From CAYTLW01 sp964438735 (GTDB lineage Bacteria > Myxococcota_A > UBA9042): DNA of 64,000 nucleotides. The notes beneath the pieces are model-generated. The model saw only the letters and a list, made by a program, of their open reading frames with translations, ran no database searches and had not been told where the DNA came from. Shown here piece by piece: positions 17,592 through 27,300 of this stretch (position 1 is its first letter; every line of letters starts with the position of its first letter). The position numbers were made by a program, and so were the translations under genes. The stretch covers positions 3,397-67,396 of the forward strand of contig CAYTLW010000028.1 of the NCBI GenBank assembly GCA_964438735.1. The letters are read 5' to 3'.

Positions 17592-18800
17592 GTGAAGATC
17601 CGGCCCAGTTGCGACTACGGCACGCACGTTCCACCGCCATGGGCCAGGCGGGTCCTTGTCTTGGTTCTGGTAGGCCTGATGGCCGCCTGCTCGGCGTCGG
17701 ATGACGCAGCGTTGGATGACCCTGCGGCAGATGGTGGCACCGGAGATGTCGAATACCCGGTGCCGGCAGAGCGCGGGCCCCACGCGGTCGGTACCCGGCG
17801 CCACAAATGGGTCAACGCGGCGGTCGACCGCAGCGTCCCGGTGCGCGTCTGGTATCCAGCCAGCGCAGAAGGCGACGGCGACGCCAGGTACATCTCCTTG
17901 CTGCAGGGCTCGGCCCATGTGGACGCCGAAGGTCTGGCCGGGCCGTATCCGGTGGTGCTCTTCTCGCACGGCTTTCGGGGCGCCGCCGAGCAGTCATTCT
18001 CCATCACCGAGCACATCGCCAGCTGGGGCTACTTTGTCGCCGCCCCCGACCACGTGACCAATACCCTGTTCGCCTTCAGCGCCACCGATCAGGACGCCGC
18101 CGAGGTGGCCCGCCTGCGTCCGGTCGACCTGCGCTACGCGCTCGACCGTATCTCCGCGCCGGACTACGAGCTGAGCGTCCAGGTGGACGCCTCCCGCGTT
18201 GCCGTCATGGGGCACTCCTTCGGCGGGTGGACGGCCCTCATCGTGGCCGGCGCCCGAGTGCACGTGGCAGAGGCCAACAAGCGTTGTAAGGCGGGCGCGA
18301 GCAGCAACCTATTCTGCAAGTACACGGAACTGTTGCCAGACGATCAGAAGGTCGGCGGCGACCCGCCCTGGCCCGGACTGAAGGCAGCCGTCGCCCTGGC
18401 GCCGGGTGGATACTCCTCCTTTGGCGACAGCCTGTCCCAGGTGAGCGTGCCGACGGTCGTCTTTGGCGGCACAAAGGACACCAACACGTCCATCGAGGTG
18501 GAGATCGATCCGATCTACGCCGGCCTGCCGCCGCCCAAGGCGCGCGTGGTCATCGAAAACGCCGGCCACATGAGCTTCACCGACATCTGCTCCCTGGACT
18601 TCGCCAAGACGTTGTTGAAGGAGTTCTGCGGCACCGATGGGATCATCGACGGTGAGCGGGGCAACCAAGTTACGCGGGCCTTTGTGACGGCCTGGCTGGA
18701 CCGCTTCGTCAAGGAGCGAGAGGCGGCCAGCAACGTGTTCACGACAACACAGGGAGTGGCTTTATTCCCAGAGGCAGTCGTCACCGCCAAGGGTCTTTGA
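17592..18800 (+). CDS. Lipoprotein alpha/beta hydrolase (PAF-acetylhydrolase/dienelactone hydrolase-like)
   Basis: This 402-residue exported esterase-like protein starts at the GTG at 17592, with GGAGG about 10 nt upstream. A signal peptide with lipobox LMAAC follows, so Cys33 is the likely lipidated residue. An Asp/Ala/Gly-rich linker leads to the hydrolase fold. The oxyanion region is in VVLFSHGFRG. Ser209 is the nucleophile in GHSFGG, Asp296 is in the GGTKDTNTS loop, and His326 is in NAGHMSF. The order and spacing match the PAF-acetylhydrolase II/dienelactone hydrolase group, which cleaves short acyl esters. Four cysteines in the lid region (around residues 235-245 and 330-345) may form disulfides. 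It is convergent with the S9 peptidase gene, 4 bp apart. Confidence 0.87.
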   Translation: MKIRPSCDYGTHVPPPWARRVLVLVLVGLMAACSASDDAALDDPAADGGTGDVEYPVPAERGPHAVGTRRHKWVNAAVDRSVPVRVWYPASAEGDGDARYISLLQGSAHVDAEGLAGPYPVVLFSHGFRGAAEQSFSITEHIASWGYFVAAPDHVTNTLFAFSATDQDAAEVARLRPVDLRYALDRISAPDYELSVQVDASRVAVMGHSFGGWTALIVAGARVHVAEANKRCKAGASSNLFCKYTELLPDDQKVGGDPPWPGLKAAVALAPGGYSSFGDSLSQVSVPTVVFGGTKDTNTSIEVEIDPIYAGLPPPKARVVIENAGHMSFTDICSLDFAKTLLKEFCGTDGIIDGERGNQVTRAFVTAWLDRFVKEREAASNVFTTTQGVALFPEAVVTAKGL

Positions 18801-18804
18801 CGGC

Positions 18805-20952
18805 CTATGGACGCCGCTTGCCGCGGACCTTCTTGCCGCCCTTGCCGTCCTTTCCTTTCTTGCCATCCTTGTCGCCGTCGCGCGCCAGGCCGTACTCCAG
18901 TTTGGGCGGTGGCTTGGCGCTGCCCTTGCCCTTGAGGTAGTGCTCGAACCATCGCAGCTGACGAAGGTTGTAGTCGTAGCGCGATGCCGCCCGACGATTG
19001 CCGTGGCCCTCGCCTTTGTACAGGACCAGGCGCACTGCGACCTTGCCGATGGACTTGAGGTAGCGGAACAGCTCCATGGACTGGCTGGGATGGACCCGCT
19101 TGTCGCTGTCCCCGTGCACGATGAGCAAAGGCGTGCGGCCCTGCTCGACGTGGTGCAACGGACTGCGCTCGCGCATGTAGTCCCAGTGCTTCCATGGCCA
19201 GCGGCGGGCGTGAACCAGGTACATCTCGTTGGGGATGTCCGTGGTCCCGAACTTGCTCACCAGGTCGCTGATGCCGACGAACATGACCGCCGCAGCGAAG
19301 TGTTTCGTCAGCTTCGTCGCTGCCCACGCCGCTGCGTAGCCGCCGTAACTGCCGCCCGTGATGCCGATTCGCGCCTTGTCCGCCAGCCCGGTGGCGACCA
19401 GGTGCATGGCTCCGTCCACCAGGTCATTGAACTCGGCGCCAGCGTAGTCGCTCTGGCTGGACATGGAGAACGCCACCCCGCGACCGGTGCTGCCGCGGTA
19501 GTTGGGGTAGAAGACGGCGAAACCGCGACCGGCGGCGACCTGTCCGGGATGCCCGTAGCCCGTCACCCAGCCGTTGGCCACGTGCGCTTCCGGGCCGCCG
19601 TGCACGCCGAGGATCAGCGGGTAGCGTCGGCCTTTCTTCTCATTGAGGGGCCGGACCAGCACACCGCCAATGCGTAGCCCGTCGCGTGCCTTGAAAGAGA
19701 TGACCTCCTGGCGACCCATGCGCACCTGGTCGAGCCATGGGTTGTTGTTCGTGATGCGGCTACCGGCCCCGGTCGCTGCGTCGATGGCATAGACCTCGCG
19801 CGGATGCTCTGGCCTGTCGACCAGGGCGCCTATGACCCGCCCATTCGTTGATATGGTCAGGCTGCGCACGATGCCAGCGGGGCTCTTCAACCGGCCGCGC
19901 TTGCCGGCGATGGTGACCGTGTCGAGTACGCTTTGCTCACCGCGGTGGCCGACAAAGACGAGCGAATCGGGGCTGCGCCAGGCCGCCTGGAAGACGTGCC
20001 CGTCGTACTTCGGAAGCAGATCTCGCACCCGCTTGCCCTCGGCGTTCAGCAGCCAGAGGCGACCGGCCCGAGGGTCGTGTTTGTCCACCGAGCCGATGAG
20101 CGCCAGGTGTTTGCTGTCCGGGCTCCACCAGAAGCGGCCCAACTTGCCCACATGCGCCAGCTTGCCGACGACGGCGCGCCGCTCCACATCGACGATAAAC
20201 AGCTGGCGCTTCATGATCGCGTCGTCGACCAGCGGTGTCGGCGCGATGGTCAGCGCGACCCGCTTGCCGTCCGGGCTCGCAACGGGATTGGAGACGCTGC
20301 CCGGCAACTCGAATGGCAGCGGAGAACTCGGCTTCTTCCCCTTGCCTTCCGGCCCGCGCAACGTGTCGATGAACAGTCGCCACGGGCGATTCTGCTCTTC
20401 GACAATTCGCTGGGTGAAGCCATGCTCGGCGCGCTTCTTGTCGTGTCGCTTGAGTTCGCTCCGGCCCACATAGAGCACTCGCTTGCCGTCCGGATGCAGC
20501 GCGTAGCCACGCAGCCCGCCCTTGGGATCCAGCCCCTTGTACGACTCTCCTCCGCCCGCGGGGATCAGCCAGAGCGCGGGCTTCTTGTCTCCGCTACGCT
20601 TGGCGATATAGGCGATGGCGTCGCCCTTGGCAGTCCAATGGATATGGCGCACCGAGACCTTGCCATGCACAAACGCCCGATCCACCCCGTCGCGTCCGGC
20701 CACCCGGAGTTCGCGCCAGGCCGGCCCATCACCCTTGGCTTTCGGGTCCCGCTGCACCGCGCGCACCCAGGCAAATCGGCCGCCGTCGGGGCTCACTCGC
20801 ACCTCGAGGGCGCTGCGCAATCGTGCGACGTCGTCCACGGACATGGGGCGGTCGACATTGTCGGGTCGGTCGGGCCGCGCCAACGCAGGACCCGGCGCGC
20901 AGCCGGCAGCCAGCAAAACGGCAATACAGAGGAGTCGCAGCGACGTGGGCAT
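18805..20952 (-). CDS. S9 family prolyl oligopeptidase-type lipoprotein peptidase
   Basis: This 715-residue exported serine peptidase has a signal peptide with lipobox LAAGC (Cys18). Residues 40-430 form a beta-propeller with WD40/DPP-like blades (SPDGGRFAWV, SPDGKRVALTI, SPDSKHLALIG). Residues 450-690 are the peptidase S9 catalytic domain. The triad is visible: Ser535 in GGSYGGY, Asp617 in HGDSDKRV, His650 in GEGHGN. These enzymes cleave short peptides after proline or release acyl-amino acids; with a lipid anchor it probably acts in the periplasm or at the surface. The last 30 residues are Lys/Gly-rich (DKDGKKGKDGKGGKKVRGK) and likely disordered. The left end of the RAYT unit lies 79 bp upstream of the start. 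Confidence 0.93.
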   Translation of the reverse strand: MPTSLRLLCIAVLLAAGCAPGPALARPDRPDNVDRPMSVDDVARLRSALEVRVSPDGGRFAWVRAVQRDPKAKGDGPAWRELRVAGRDGVDRAFVHGKVSVRHIHWTAKGDAIAYIAKRSGDKKPALWLIPAGGGESYKGLDPKGGLRGYALHPDGKRVLYVGRSELKRHDKKRAEHGFTQRIVEEQNRPWRLFIDTLRGPEGKGKKPSSPLPFELPGSVSNPVASPDGKRVALTIAPTPLVDDAIMKRQLFIVDVERRAVVGKLAHVGKLGRFWWSPDSKHLALIGSVDKHDPRAGRLWLLNAEGKRVRDLLPKYDGHVFQAAWRSPDSLVFVGHRGEQSVLDTVTIAGKRGRLKSPAGIVRSLTISTNGRVIGALVDRPEHPREVYAIDAATGAGSRITNNNPWLDQVRMGRQEVISFKARDGLRIGGVLVRPLNEKKGRRYPLILGVHGGPEAHVANGWVTGYGHPGQVAAGRGFAVFYPNYRGSTGRGVAFSMSSQSDYAGAEFNDLVDGAMHLVATGLADKARIGITGGSYGGYAAAWAATKLTKHFAAAVMFVGISDLVSKFGTTDIPNEMYLVHARRWPWKHWDYMRERSPLHHVEQGRTPLLIVHGDSDKRVHPSQSMELFRYLKSIGKVAVRLVLYKGEGHGNRRAASRYDYNLRQLRWFEHYLKGKGSAKPPPKLEYGLARDGDKDGKKGKDGKGGKKVRGKRRP

Positions 20953-21031
20953 GTGTTCTCTGGTTCAAGTGTCGGGGGTGGGCAGGCGATGGTGCAGCCG
21001 GCGCAGTCGATGCGCAAGGCCCGTCTCGGGA

Positions 21032-21124
21032 GGGTCAGGTATTGACACTTGACATCTTTGGGGCGATTCGTGAAACCAGAAGCCCCATCCACAGAGGGTC
21101 AGGTATTGACACTTGACACCTTTT
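21032..21124 (+). repeat. Left compound end of the RAYT unit
   Basis: Two direct copies of the 28-bp motif, at 21032-21059 and 21096-21124, differing at ACATC/ACACC and separated by 36 bp. No gene is visible in it. Confidence 0.85.
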
Positions 21125-21145
21125 GCCGGCACGGAGGCCCCGACC

Positions 21146-22057
21146 ATGCGACTGCCAAGACTCGATCACCCGGGCGCGCGACATCACGTCATGAATCGCG
21201 GTGCGCGCCGAGAGGCCGTGTTTCCAGACGACCAATCACGAGAGATCTTTTTGGAATTACTCGCGGATCTGCCAACTAGATTCAGCGTGCGCGTGCATGG
21301 CTACGCCCTCATGCCCAACCACTATCACCTGATGCTGGAGTCCGTGCGGGGTGTTTTGCCGCGAGCGATGCGGCATCTGGGCGGCGAGTACAGTCGCCGA
21401 ATCAATACGACGTACCACTGGGATGGCCCGCTGTTTCGTGGGCGCTACCGAAATCGGCTTGTGAGTACAGAGGAGTATTGGCGCTACCTGCTGCTGTACC
21501 TGCACGCCAACCCAGTGCGAGCTGGGTTGTCGGAGCCAGCCGAAGCGGCGTGGACGAGTCATCAGGCCTATCAGGATGAAGGGGATCGACCCGAGTGGTT
21601 GCGGACTGACGAGATTCTCAGGCTTTTCGGCAGTCGCGCCCGGTATGCGCAAGCCTGGCAGGAGATGGCCGATGGCGACTCGAAGCCGCCACCGGGCTTT
21701 TCTCCGGAGAACCTCTGGCGACCGGAAACCACCGGTGCGGTGACGGGCGTCGAGATTCCGGACACGACTTTCGATGTGGCCGACGCGCTCAAGGCGGTGA
21801 CCCGTGTGACTGGCGTGTCGCTCGACGACCTTGTCGGCCCGCCAGGCCGGGGACGGCGTCATCCCGCCAAGTGGCTGGCTGCCTGGTGGATGAGTCGCCG
21901 ATGTGGCATCCCGCATGGCGGAATCGCGGACGCATTCGGCATCGGCCACGACGCAGTAAGTCGCAATATCCGTCGGGTGGAGCAACGCCGTGAGAGCGAC
22001 GAACGGTTCCGTGATTGGATCGCCCAGCTTCAAAAGGTGTCAAGTGTCAATACCTGA
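21146..22057 (+). CDS. REP-associated tyrosine (Y1/HUH) transposase with DnaA-like C-terminal domain
   Basis: This 303-residue protein starts at ATG 21146 with GGAGG about 8 nt upstream. Residues 1-150 form the IS200-like Y1 domain. The HUH pair is in MPNHYHLML, and the conserved DGPLFRGRYRNRLV and YLLLYLHANPVRAGL segments follow; the latter holds the expected catalytic Tyr. RAYT enzymes nick and rejoin single-stranded DNA at REP-type hairpins. Residues 215-295 (HPAKWLAAWWMSRRCG, IADAFGIGHDAVSRNIRR) resemble the DNA-binding domain IV of DnaA, as found in a subset of RAYTs. The last residues and the stop codon (TGA 22055-22057) are encoded by the inner right end repeat. Confidence 0.9.
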   Translation: MRLPRLDHPGARHHVMNRGARREAVFPDDQSREIFLELLADLPTRFSVRVHGYALMPNHYHLMLESVRGVLPRAMRHLGGEYSRRINTTYHWDGPLFRGRYRNRLVSTEEYWRYLLLYLHANPVRAGLSEPAEAAWTSHQAYQDEGDRPEWLRTDEILRLFGSRARYAQAWQEMADGDSKPPPGFSPENLWRPETTGAVTGVEIPDTTFDVADALKAVTRVTGVSLDDLVGPPGRGRRHPAKWLAAWWMSRRCGIPHGGIADAFGIGHDAVSRNIRRVEQRRESDERFRDWIAQLQKVSSVNT

Positions 22058-22124
22058 CCCCTTTTAGGTGGGGCGTTTGGTGACGCGAATGGCGTGAAAG
22101 GTGTCAAGTGTTGATGCCTGATTC
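22032..22124 (-). repeat. Right compound end of the RAYT unit
   Basis: Inverted copies of the 28-bp motif at 22032-22060 (near-identical to the left inner copy) and 22097-22124 (more diverged, with GATGCCTGATTC). The inner copy overlaps the transposase stop codon. Confidence 0.8.
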
Positions 22125-22131
22125 TCTATAG

Positions 22132-22205
22132 CGCGCCCAGCAGGACTCGAACCTGCGACCGTCGGCTTAGAAGGCCGATGCTCTATCCAGCTGAGCTATG
22201 GGCGC
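22132..22205 (-). tRNA. tRNA-Arg (anticodon UCU)
   Basis: A 74-nt cloverleaf on the minus strand. The acceptor stem GCGCCCA pairs with TGGGCGC, the discriminator is G, and the D arm is GCTC/GAGC. The anticodon stem-loop TCGGC-CTTCTAA-GCCGA has anticodon TCT. The T arm is GCAGG-TTCGAGT-CCTGC. CCA is not encoded. It reads AGA (and possibly AGG) codons, which look rare in this GC-rich window. The RAYT right end abuts its 3' side. Confidence 0.97.
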
Positions 22206-22301
22206 GGGGCGCGCTTGGCGCGGCGGGGAGGATTCCACCATGGTGGTCCGCTGTCTAGCGGTGGCTCGCCGGAGGTTGTTCCGGGGGAATGGGGCGTGGA
22301 T

Positions 22302-22330
22302 TTCGCATCCCTGGGCCGAGGCGCTACCCT
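22302..22330 (+). promoter_or_regulatory. Putative promoter of the Cys-rich lipoprotein gene
   Basis: TTCGCA (4 of 6 to TTGACA), a 17-bp spacer, then TACCCT within GCTACCCT. The predicted start of transcription lies about 38 nt before the ATG at 22376. Confidence 0.35.
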
Positions 22331-22375
22331 GTGCCGACGTGTCGTCGCGGCTGTGACGGCCTCATTTGGAGCTTT

Positions 22376-24262
22376 ATGACCCGCCCTTGGCTCATCGCTT
22401 GCGCCTTGTTGCCGCTGCTCTGGATGCCGGGTTGCGGTGAGCCAGAGCCGAGCGCGCCGGCGGTGGATGCTGGCGGTGGCGGGCCGGTGTTTGGCGATGT
22501 GGCAGACGCCGGTGGACCGGTGCCTTCGAGCTGTGCGGCGGTGGACGATTGTGCGCCCTGGTCGCGGGTGTGTGACACGGCGGCGGGCAAATGCGTCGAC
22601 TGTCTCGACAACGGTCACTGCGCTGGCGGCGAGGCCTGTCAGGGGCGGGTATGTCTGCCTTCGAGCTGCGAGGCCGGGCAGCGGTTGTGCAAAAGCCTGC
22701 GTGTGGCGGCGGCTTGTAAGGGTGACGGATCGGGATTCAAGGTGACCGATTGCACCACGTCGCAGACCTGCGTGGACGGCGTCTGCAAGACCATGCTCTG
22801 CGTTCCCGATTCGGTCGTCTGCAACGGTGCGGGAAGCGCGCGACTGGTCTGCAACGGGCGCGGCGATGCGCAGGCTGCCAAACCCTGTCCTGGTGGCAGC
22901 GTCTGCGTGGCCGGGGCGTGCAAGACGCTGGTCTGCGGGGCTGGCAAGACCGACTGCAAGAACGGCCATGTGCTCACCTGCGCCGACGACGGTTCGCAAT
23001 GGAAGGTGACGCCCTGTGGCGACAAGGAGAGCTGCGATCCAGGCTACGGCAGCGGCGGCGAGGCGTCGTGCAAGGGCTGGGCGTGCACACCGGGGGATGG
23101 CTTCTGCGTCGATGGCAAGGCCATGAAGTGTGCCGACGATGGCCTGTCGGCCGGCATGGCGGCCAACTGCAATGACCTGGACGCTGCCGGCAAGCCGCAG
23201 GTATGCCTGGCGGGCAAGTGCCTGTCGGTGAAATGTCAGCCTGGCACTTTTGTCTGCCTGGGCTGGACCTCGCTGGGCAAGTGCGCCTCTGATGGGCAGA
23301 GTTGGCAGAAGACCTCCTGCGGCAAGGACTTCGTCTGCGAAGGCAGCAAGTGCGTGCCCGCGGTGTGCATCGCCGGCAAGGGCTACTGCGAAGATGGTAA
23401 GGCGATGCTGTGCAACGCGCTGGGGTCCAAGGGGCAGTTCATCGAGGACTGCAAGATCCAAGCGCTGGACTGCGCAGCCGGCAAGTGCGGGTTGATCAAG
23501 TGCATTCCGGGGATCGCGGTGTGCAGCAAGGATAAATCCAAGCTGCTCGTCTGCGATGAGTTCGGCCAGAAGCAGCTGGAGCAGCCCTGCCAGAAGGGAC
23601 AATTCTGCGTTGGCAAGAAGTGCGTGACCGCCGTGTGCGCGCCCGGCGCAAAGCAGTGCAAAGACGGCAAGCCGCTGGACTGCAATGGGGATGGTACGGC
23701 GTGGATTCCGCAGCCGGAGTGCATCGCCGGCAGCGCCTGTTCCGAGGGCGTGTGCAAGAAGCAGGATTGCAAACCCGGCGCCAAGAAGTGCGATGGGCCG
23801 GGTGCCGTGCTGGTCTGCAACAAGAACGGCGTTGGCTATTCGCCACAATCCTGTCCGGCCGGTCAGGTCTGCATGGACGCGGCGTGCAAAGCACAGCTGT
23901 GCACGCCGGGCTCGTCCTGGTGCGACAAGGCGGTGGCCAAGACCTGCGACGTCACAGGACTCGCCATCGCCAACACCGTCGACTGCGGCAAGGCGGGCAA
24001 AAGCTGCAAGGGCGGCATCTGCGTCGAGAAGGGCTGCGGAGACGGCGAGTGCACCAAGTCCATCGGCGAGACGTGCACCTCCTGCGCCAAAGATTGTGGC
24101 GCCTGTCCTCCCGATGGCTGCAAGGCGCTGCCGGCCGCAGGTTGCCAGGGATGTGCGTGCGAGAAGTGCGTATGTGACTTCGACGGCACCTGCTGTTCGC
24201 AGTCGTGGAGCGGCTTGTGTGCCACGCTCTGCCAGACCGCCTGCACCAACACGTGCAAGTAG
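22376..24262 (+). CDS. Cys-rich repeat lipoprotein
   Basis: This 628-residue exported protein starts at ATG 22376, preceded by TTTGGAG. The signal peptide ends in lipobox MPGC. An Ala/Gly/Asp linker is followed by a chain of about 12 small Cys modules of the form VCxPGxxxCxxG....C...G.....C, each about 45 residues. The C-terminal 60 residues form a denser Cys cluster (CQGCACEKCVC, FDGTCCSQSW, CQTACTNTC). Such modules are probably stabilised by disulfides outside the cytoplasm; Dickkopf- or EGF-like naming would be only approximate. No enzymatic motif is seen. It is the first of two co-directional surface protein genes, and the TSP3 adhesin gene begins 137 bp downstream with a similar promoter. 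Confidence 0.85.
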   Translation: MTRPWLIACALLPLLWMPGCGEPEPSAPAVDAGGGGPVFGDVADAGGPVPSSCAAVDDCAPWSRVCDTAAGKCVDCLDNGHCAGGEACQGRVCLPSSCEAGQRLCKSLRVAAACKGDGSGFKVTDCTTSQTCVDGVCKTMLCVPDSVVCNGAGSARLVCNGRGDAQAAKPCPGGSVCVAGACKTLVCGAGKTDCKNGHVLTCADDGSQWKVTPCGDKESCDPGYGSGGEASCKGWACTPGDGFCVDGKAMKCADDGLSAGMAANCNDLDAAGKPQVCLAGKCLSVKCQPGTFVCLGWTSLGKCASDGQSWQKTSCGKDFVCEGSKCVPAVCIAGKGYCEDGKAMLCNALGSKGQFIEDCKIQALDCAAGKCGLIKCIPGIAVCSKDKSKLLVCDEFGQKQLEQPCQKGQFCVGKKCVTAVCAPGAKQCKDGKPLDCNGDGTAWIPQPECIAGSACSEGVCKKQDCKPGAKKCDGPGAVLVCNKNGVGYSPQSCPAGQVCMDAACKAQLCTPGSSWCDKAVAKTCDVTGLAIANTVDCGKAGKSCKGGICVEKGCGDGECTKSIGETCTSCAKDCGACPPDGCKALPAAGCQGCACEKCVCDFDGTCCSQSWSGLCATLCQTACTNTCK

Positions 24263-24318
24263 GGCCTGCTTCCCTTCGAACGCCTCGCGTGGGCGCGCTC
24301 GGGCGTGCGCCACAAAAG

Positions 24319-24348
24319 TTGCCGGTGTGGTGGGGCCGGGGCTACCCT
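24319..24348 (+). promoter_or_regulatory. Putative promoter of the TSP3 adhesin gene
   Basis: TTGCCG (4 of 6 to TTGACA), an 18-bp spacer, then TACCCT within GCTACCCT, ending 51 nt before the ATG at 24400. The octamer is shared with two other promoters in the window. Confidence 0.38.
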
Positions 24349-24399
24349 GAGCCGTCCACCGCGCGCCAGACCGCCATCGCCGGGGACCCGGATCCCAAG

Positions 24400-27300
24400 A
24401 TGAGATGCGCACGCCCGCTCCCACTGACCCGCCGCGCAACCCTGGTTGCCGTGGCGATGGCCTCAGGCCTGGCGATTCCGTCGGCCGCCCTGGCCCTGGA
24501 TATCGATGTCGACGGCCTCGACGACGCCTGGGAGCTGACCTGGTTCGGCGAGTTCAGCCAGACGGCTGATGACGACTTCGATGGCGACACATTGACCAAT
24601 GGTCAGGAGCAGACCCTCGGCACGAATCCGACCATGAAGGACAGCGATGGCGACGGGTTGGGCGACCAGCAGGAGCTGTCGCCGGCCAATGGCGTGGCCA
24701 AGAGCAACCCGCTCAAGCTGGACACCGATGGCGACGGCCTCGAAGACGGCGAGGAGGTGCTGAAACACGGCACCAGCCCGGCCGATACAGACTCGGATAA
24801 CGATGGACTGGACGACTACGCCGAGGTGGTGACCTACAAGACCGACCCCAAGGCGGTGGATAGCGACGGGGGCTTCTCGGATGACGGGGTCGAGGTGCAC
24901 GTGCACAAGACCGACCCGACCAATCCGGCCGACGACAAGAAGGATAGCGACGGCGACGGGCTGACGGATTACCAGGAGTTGAACATCTACCTGACCAATC
25001 GTCTGCTGGCCGATAGCGATGGGGACGGGCTGAAAGATGGCGCCGAGGTCAAGGTGCACAAGACCGATCCGACCAAGACCGACAGCGATGAGGACGGTCT
25101 GGGCGACGGCGCGGAGGTCAACAACTACGGCACGTTGCCCTACGAAAAAGACACCGACAAAGATGGCTTGAGCGATGGCGACGAGGTGCTGAAATACAAG
25201 ACCAAACCCTTCTCCATCGACTCCGATTACGATGGCCTGAAGGATGGCGACGAGGTTCACAAGCATAAATGCAGCCCGCTGGTGCCAGATACCGACGGCG
25301 GCGGTGTGCTCGATTCCGTGGAGGTCTACGACGGCGCCGATCCGGCCGATCCCAAAGATGACGTGGGCAAGGATCCCGACGGCGACGGGCTCAGCACCAA
25401 CTTCGAAAAGAAGGTGAGCAAGACCGACCCCCAAGACATCGACACCGATGGCGACCGGCTGACCGATGGCGAGGAATACTTCAAGCTCTACGACCATCTG
25501 CACACCGAACCGCTCGACCCGGACACCGACGAAGACGGGCTGCTGGACGGCAACGAGGGCGGTCCGATCAAGGGCAAGCTGCCCGGTCCGCCCATCTACT
25601 CGACCTCACCGACAGACGCCGACAGCGACGGCGACAAGCTGCCCGACGGAATTGAAGCGGGCCTGGCCACGGCCCAGAAGAGCGCCAAGGGCATCTCCAG
25701 TTCGGAGGGCTTCAAGGGCGACGCCGATCCGACGTCCAACACCTCGCCCGCCGACGGCGACAGCGACAACGATGGCCTGCTCGACGGCGAAGAGGACAAG
25801 AACCTGAACGGCAAGTGGGATGCGGACGAGACCGACGCCACCAATCCCGACACCGATGGCGACACCATGGATGACGGCTGGGAGGTCATCTACAGCAAGC
25901 CCGGTGGCAGCAGCCCGCCCCTGACGCCGCTGAAGAATGATGCCGCCAAGGACAACGACGGCGACGGGCTGACGAATCTGGACGAGTACCAGATGAAATG
26001 GCCGGCCAGTAACGGCATCCCCAAGTCCAATCGCACCAATCCGCGCAGCGTCGATACCGATAAGGATGGCCTCAACGACAAGGTGGAGGTGGAGGGCAAC
26101 TACGGCGGCCCCCATCCGCTCTGGCAGGGCACCAATCCCACCGACAAGGATACCGATGACGATGGCCTGGCCGACGGCGTGGAGGACAAGAACGAAAACG
26201 GCTACGTGGACATTGCGACGGTGGTCGGTGGCGTCAAACTGCCGCCCGAGACCAATCCGCGAGTCAATGACAGCGATGGCGACGGGCTCCTCGATGGCGC
26301 AGAGGACAAGAACCACAATGGGGTCTGGGAGCCGAACAAGGGCGAGACCAGCCCGGTGGACTCGGATTCTGATGACGACTTCCTGACCGATGGCGCCGAG
26401 GTCAAGGTGTGGGGGACCAATCCCAACAAGAAGGATACCGACGGCGACGGCATCGATGATCCGGTCGAGCTCGGCAAGGCGGGCGACCCGGATCCGTCGA
26501 CCAAGACCAATCCCAAGAAGAAGGATACCGATGGCGATGGCATCCCGGACAACGTGGAGGATGCCAATCAAGACGGCAAGGTGGACAAGGGCGAGACCGA
26601 CCCGGCCAAGAAGGACAGCGACGGCGATGGGCTGCACGACGGCGTTGAGGACAAGAACAAGAACGGCAAGGTGGACGAAGGGGAGACCAGCCCGATCGAT
26701 CCCGACAGCGACTACGACAACCTGCTCGATGGCTTCGAGGACAAGAACAAGAACGGCAAGGTGGACTTCGGTGAGACGGATCCGACCAATCCCGATACCG
26801 ACAATGGCGGAACGATCGACGGCAAGGAGGTGGCCTCCGGCACCAGCCCCATCGCGCCTTATGACGACTATGATGGCGATCCGGACGGCGACGGGCTGAA
26901 CACGGGCGTTGAGATCAAGCTGGGCCTCTCACCGACCGCCACCGACAGCGATGGCGACACCATCAACGACCACGACGAGACCGACGGCGGCAAGAAGATC
27001 GACACCGATGGTGACGGCAAGATCGACGCCCTCGACAGCGATAGCGACGCCGATGGCCTGGCCGACAAGCTCGAGGCGGGCGACGCCGATCCCAAGACCA
27101 AGCCCGTGGACAGCGATGGCGACGGCGTCGGTGACTGGCGCCAGACCGACAGCGACAGCGATGGGCTCGCTGATGGCAAAGAAGGCAAGTACGGCACCGA
27201 TCGCACCAAGGCGGATACCGATGGCGACGGCATGAAGGATGGCGCCGAGGTGGACGCTGGCGTCGACCCGCTGGATCGCGACAGCGACGATGACGGCCTG

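Larger units (their letters stand above)
21032..22124. mobile_element. RAYT-type transposon unit with compound inverted ends
   Basis: The unit is bounded by about 93-bp imperfect inverted repeats (21032-21124 and 22032-22124). Each end holds two 28-bp motifs of the type GGGTCAGGTATTGACACTTG separated by a 36-bp spacer. The left copies start at 21032 and 21096; the inverted right copies are at 22032-22060 and 22097-22124. The two spacers are also related as inverted repeats (22 of 36 positions). Inside lies one Y1/HUH transposase gene. The right end stops 7 bp short of the 3' end of tRNA-Arg. Confidence 0.8.
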
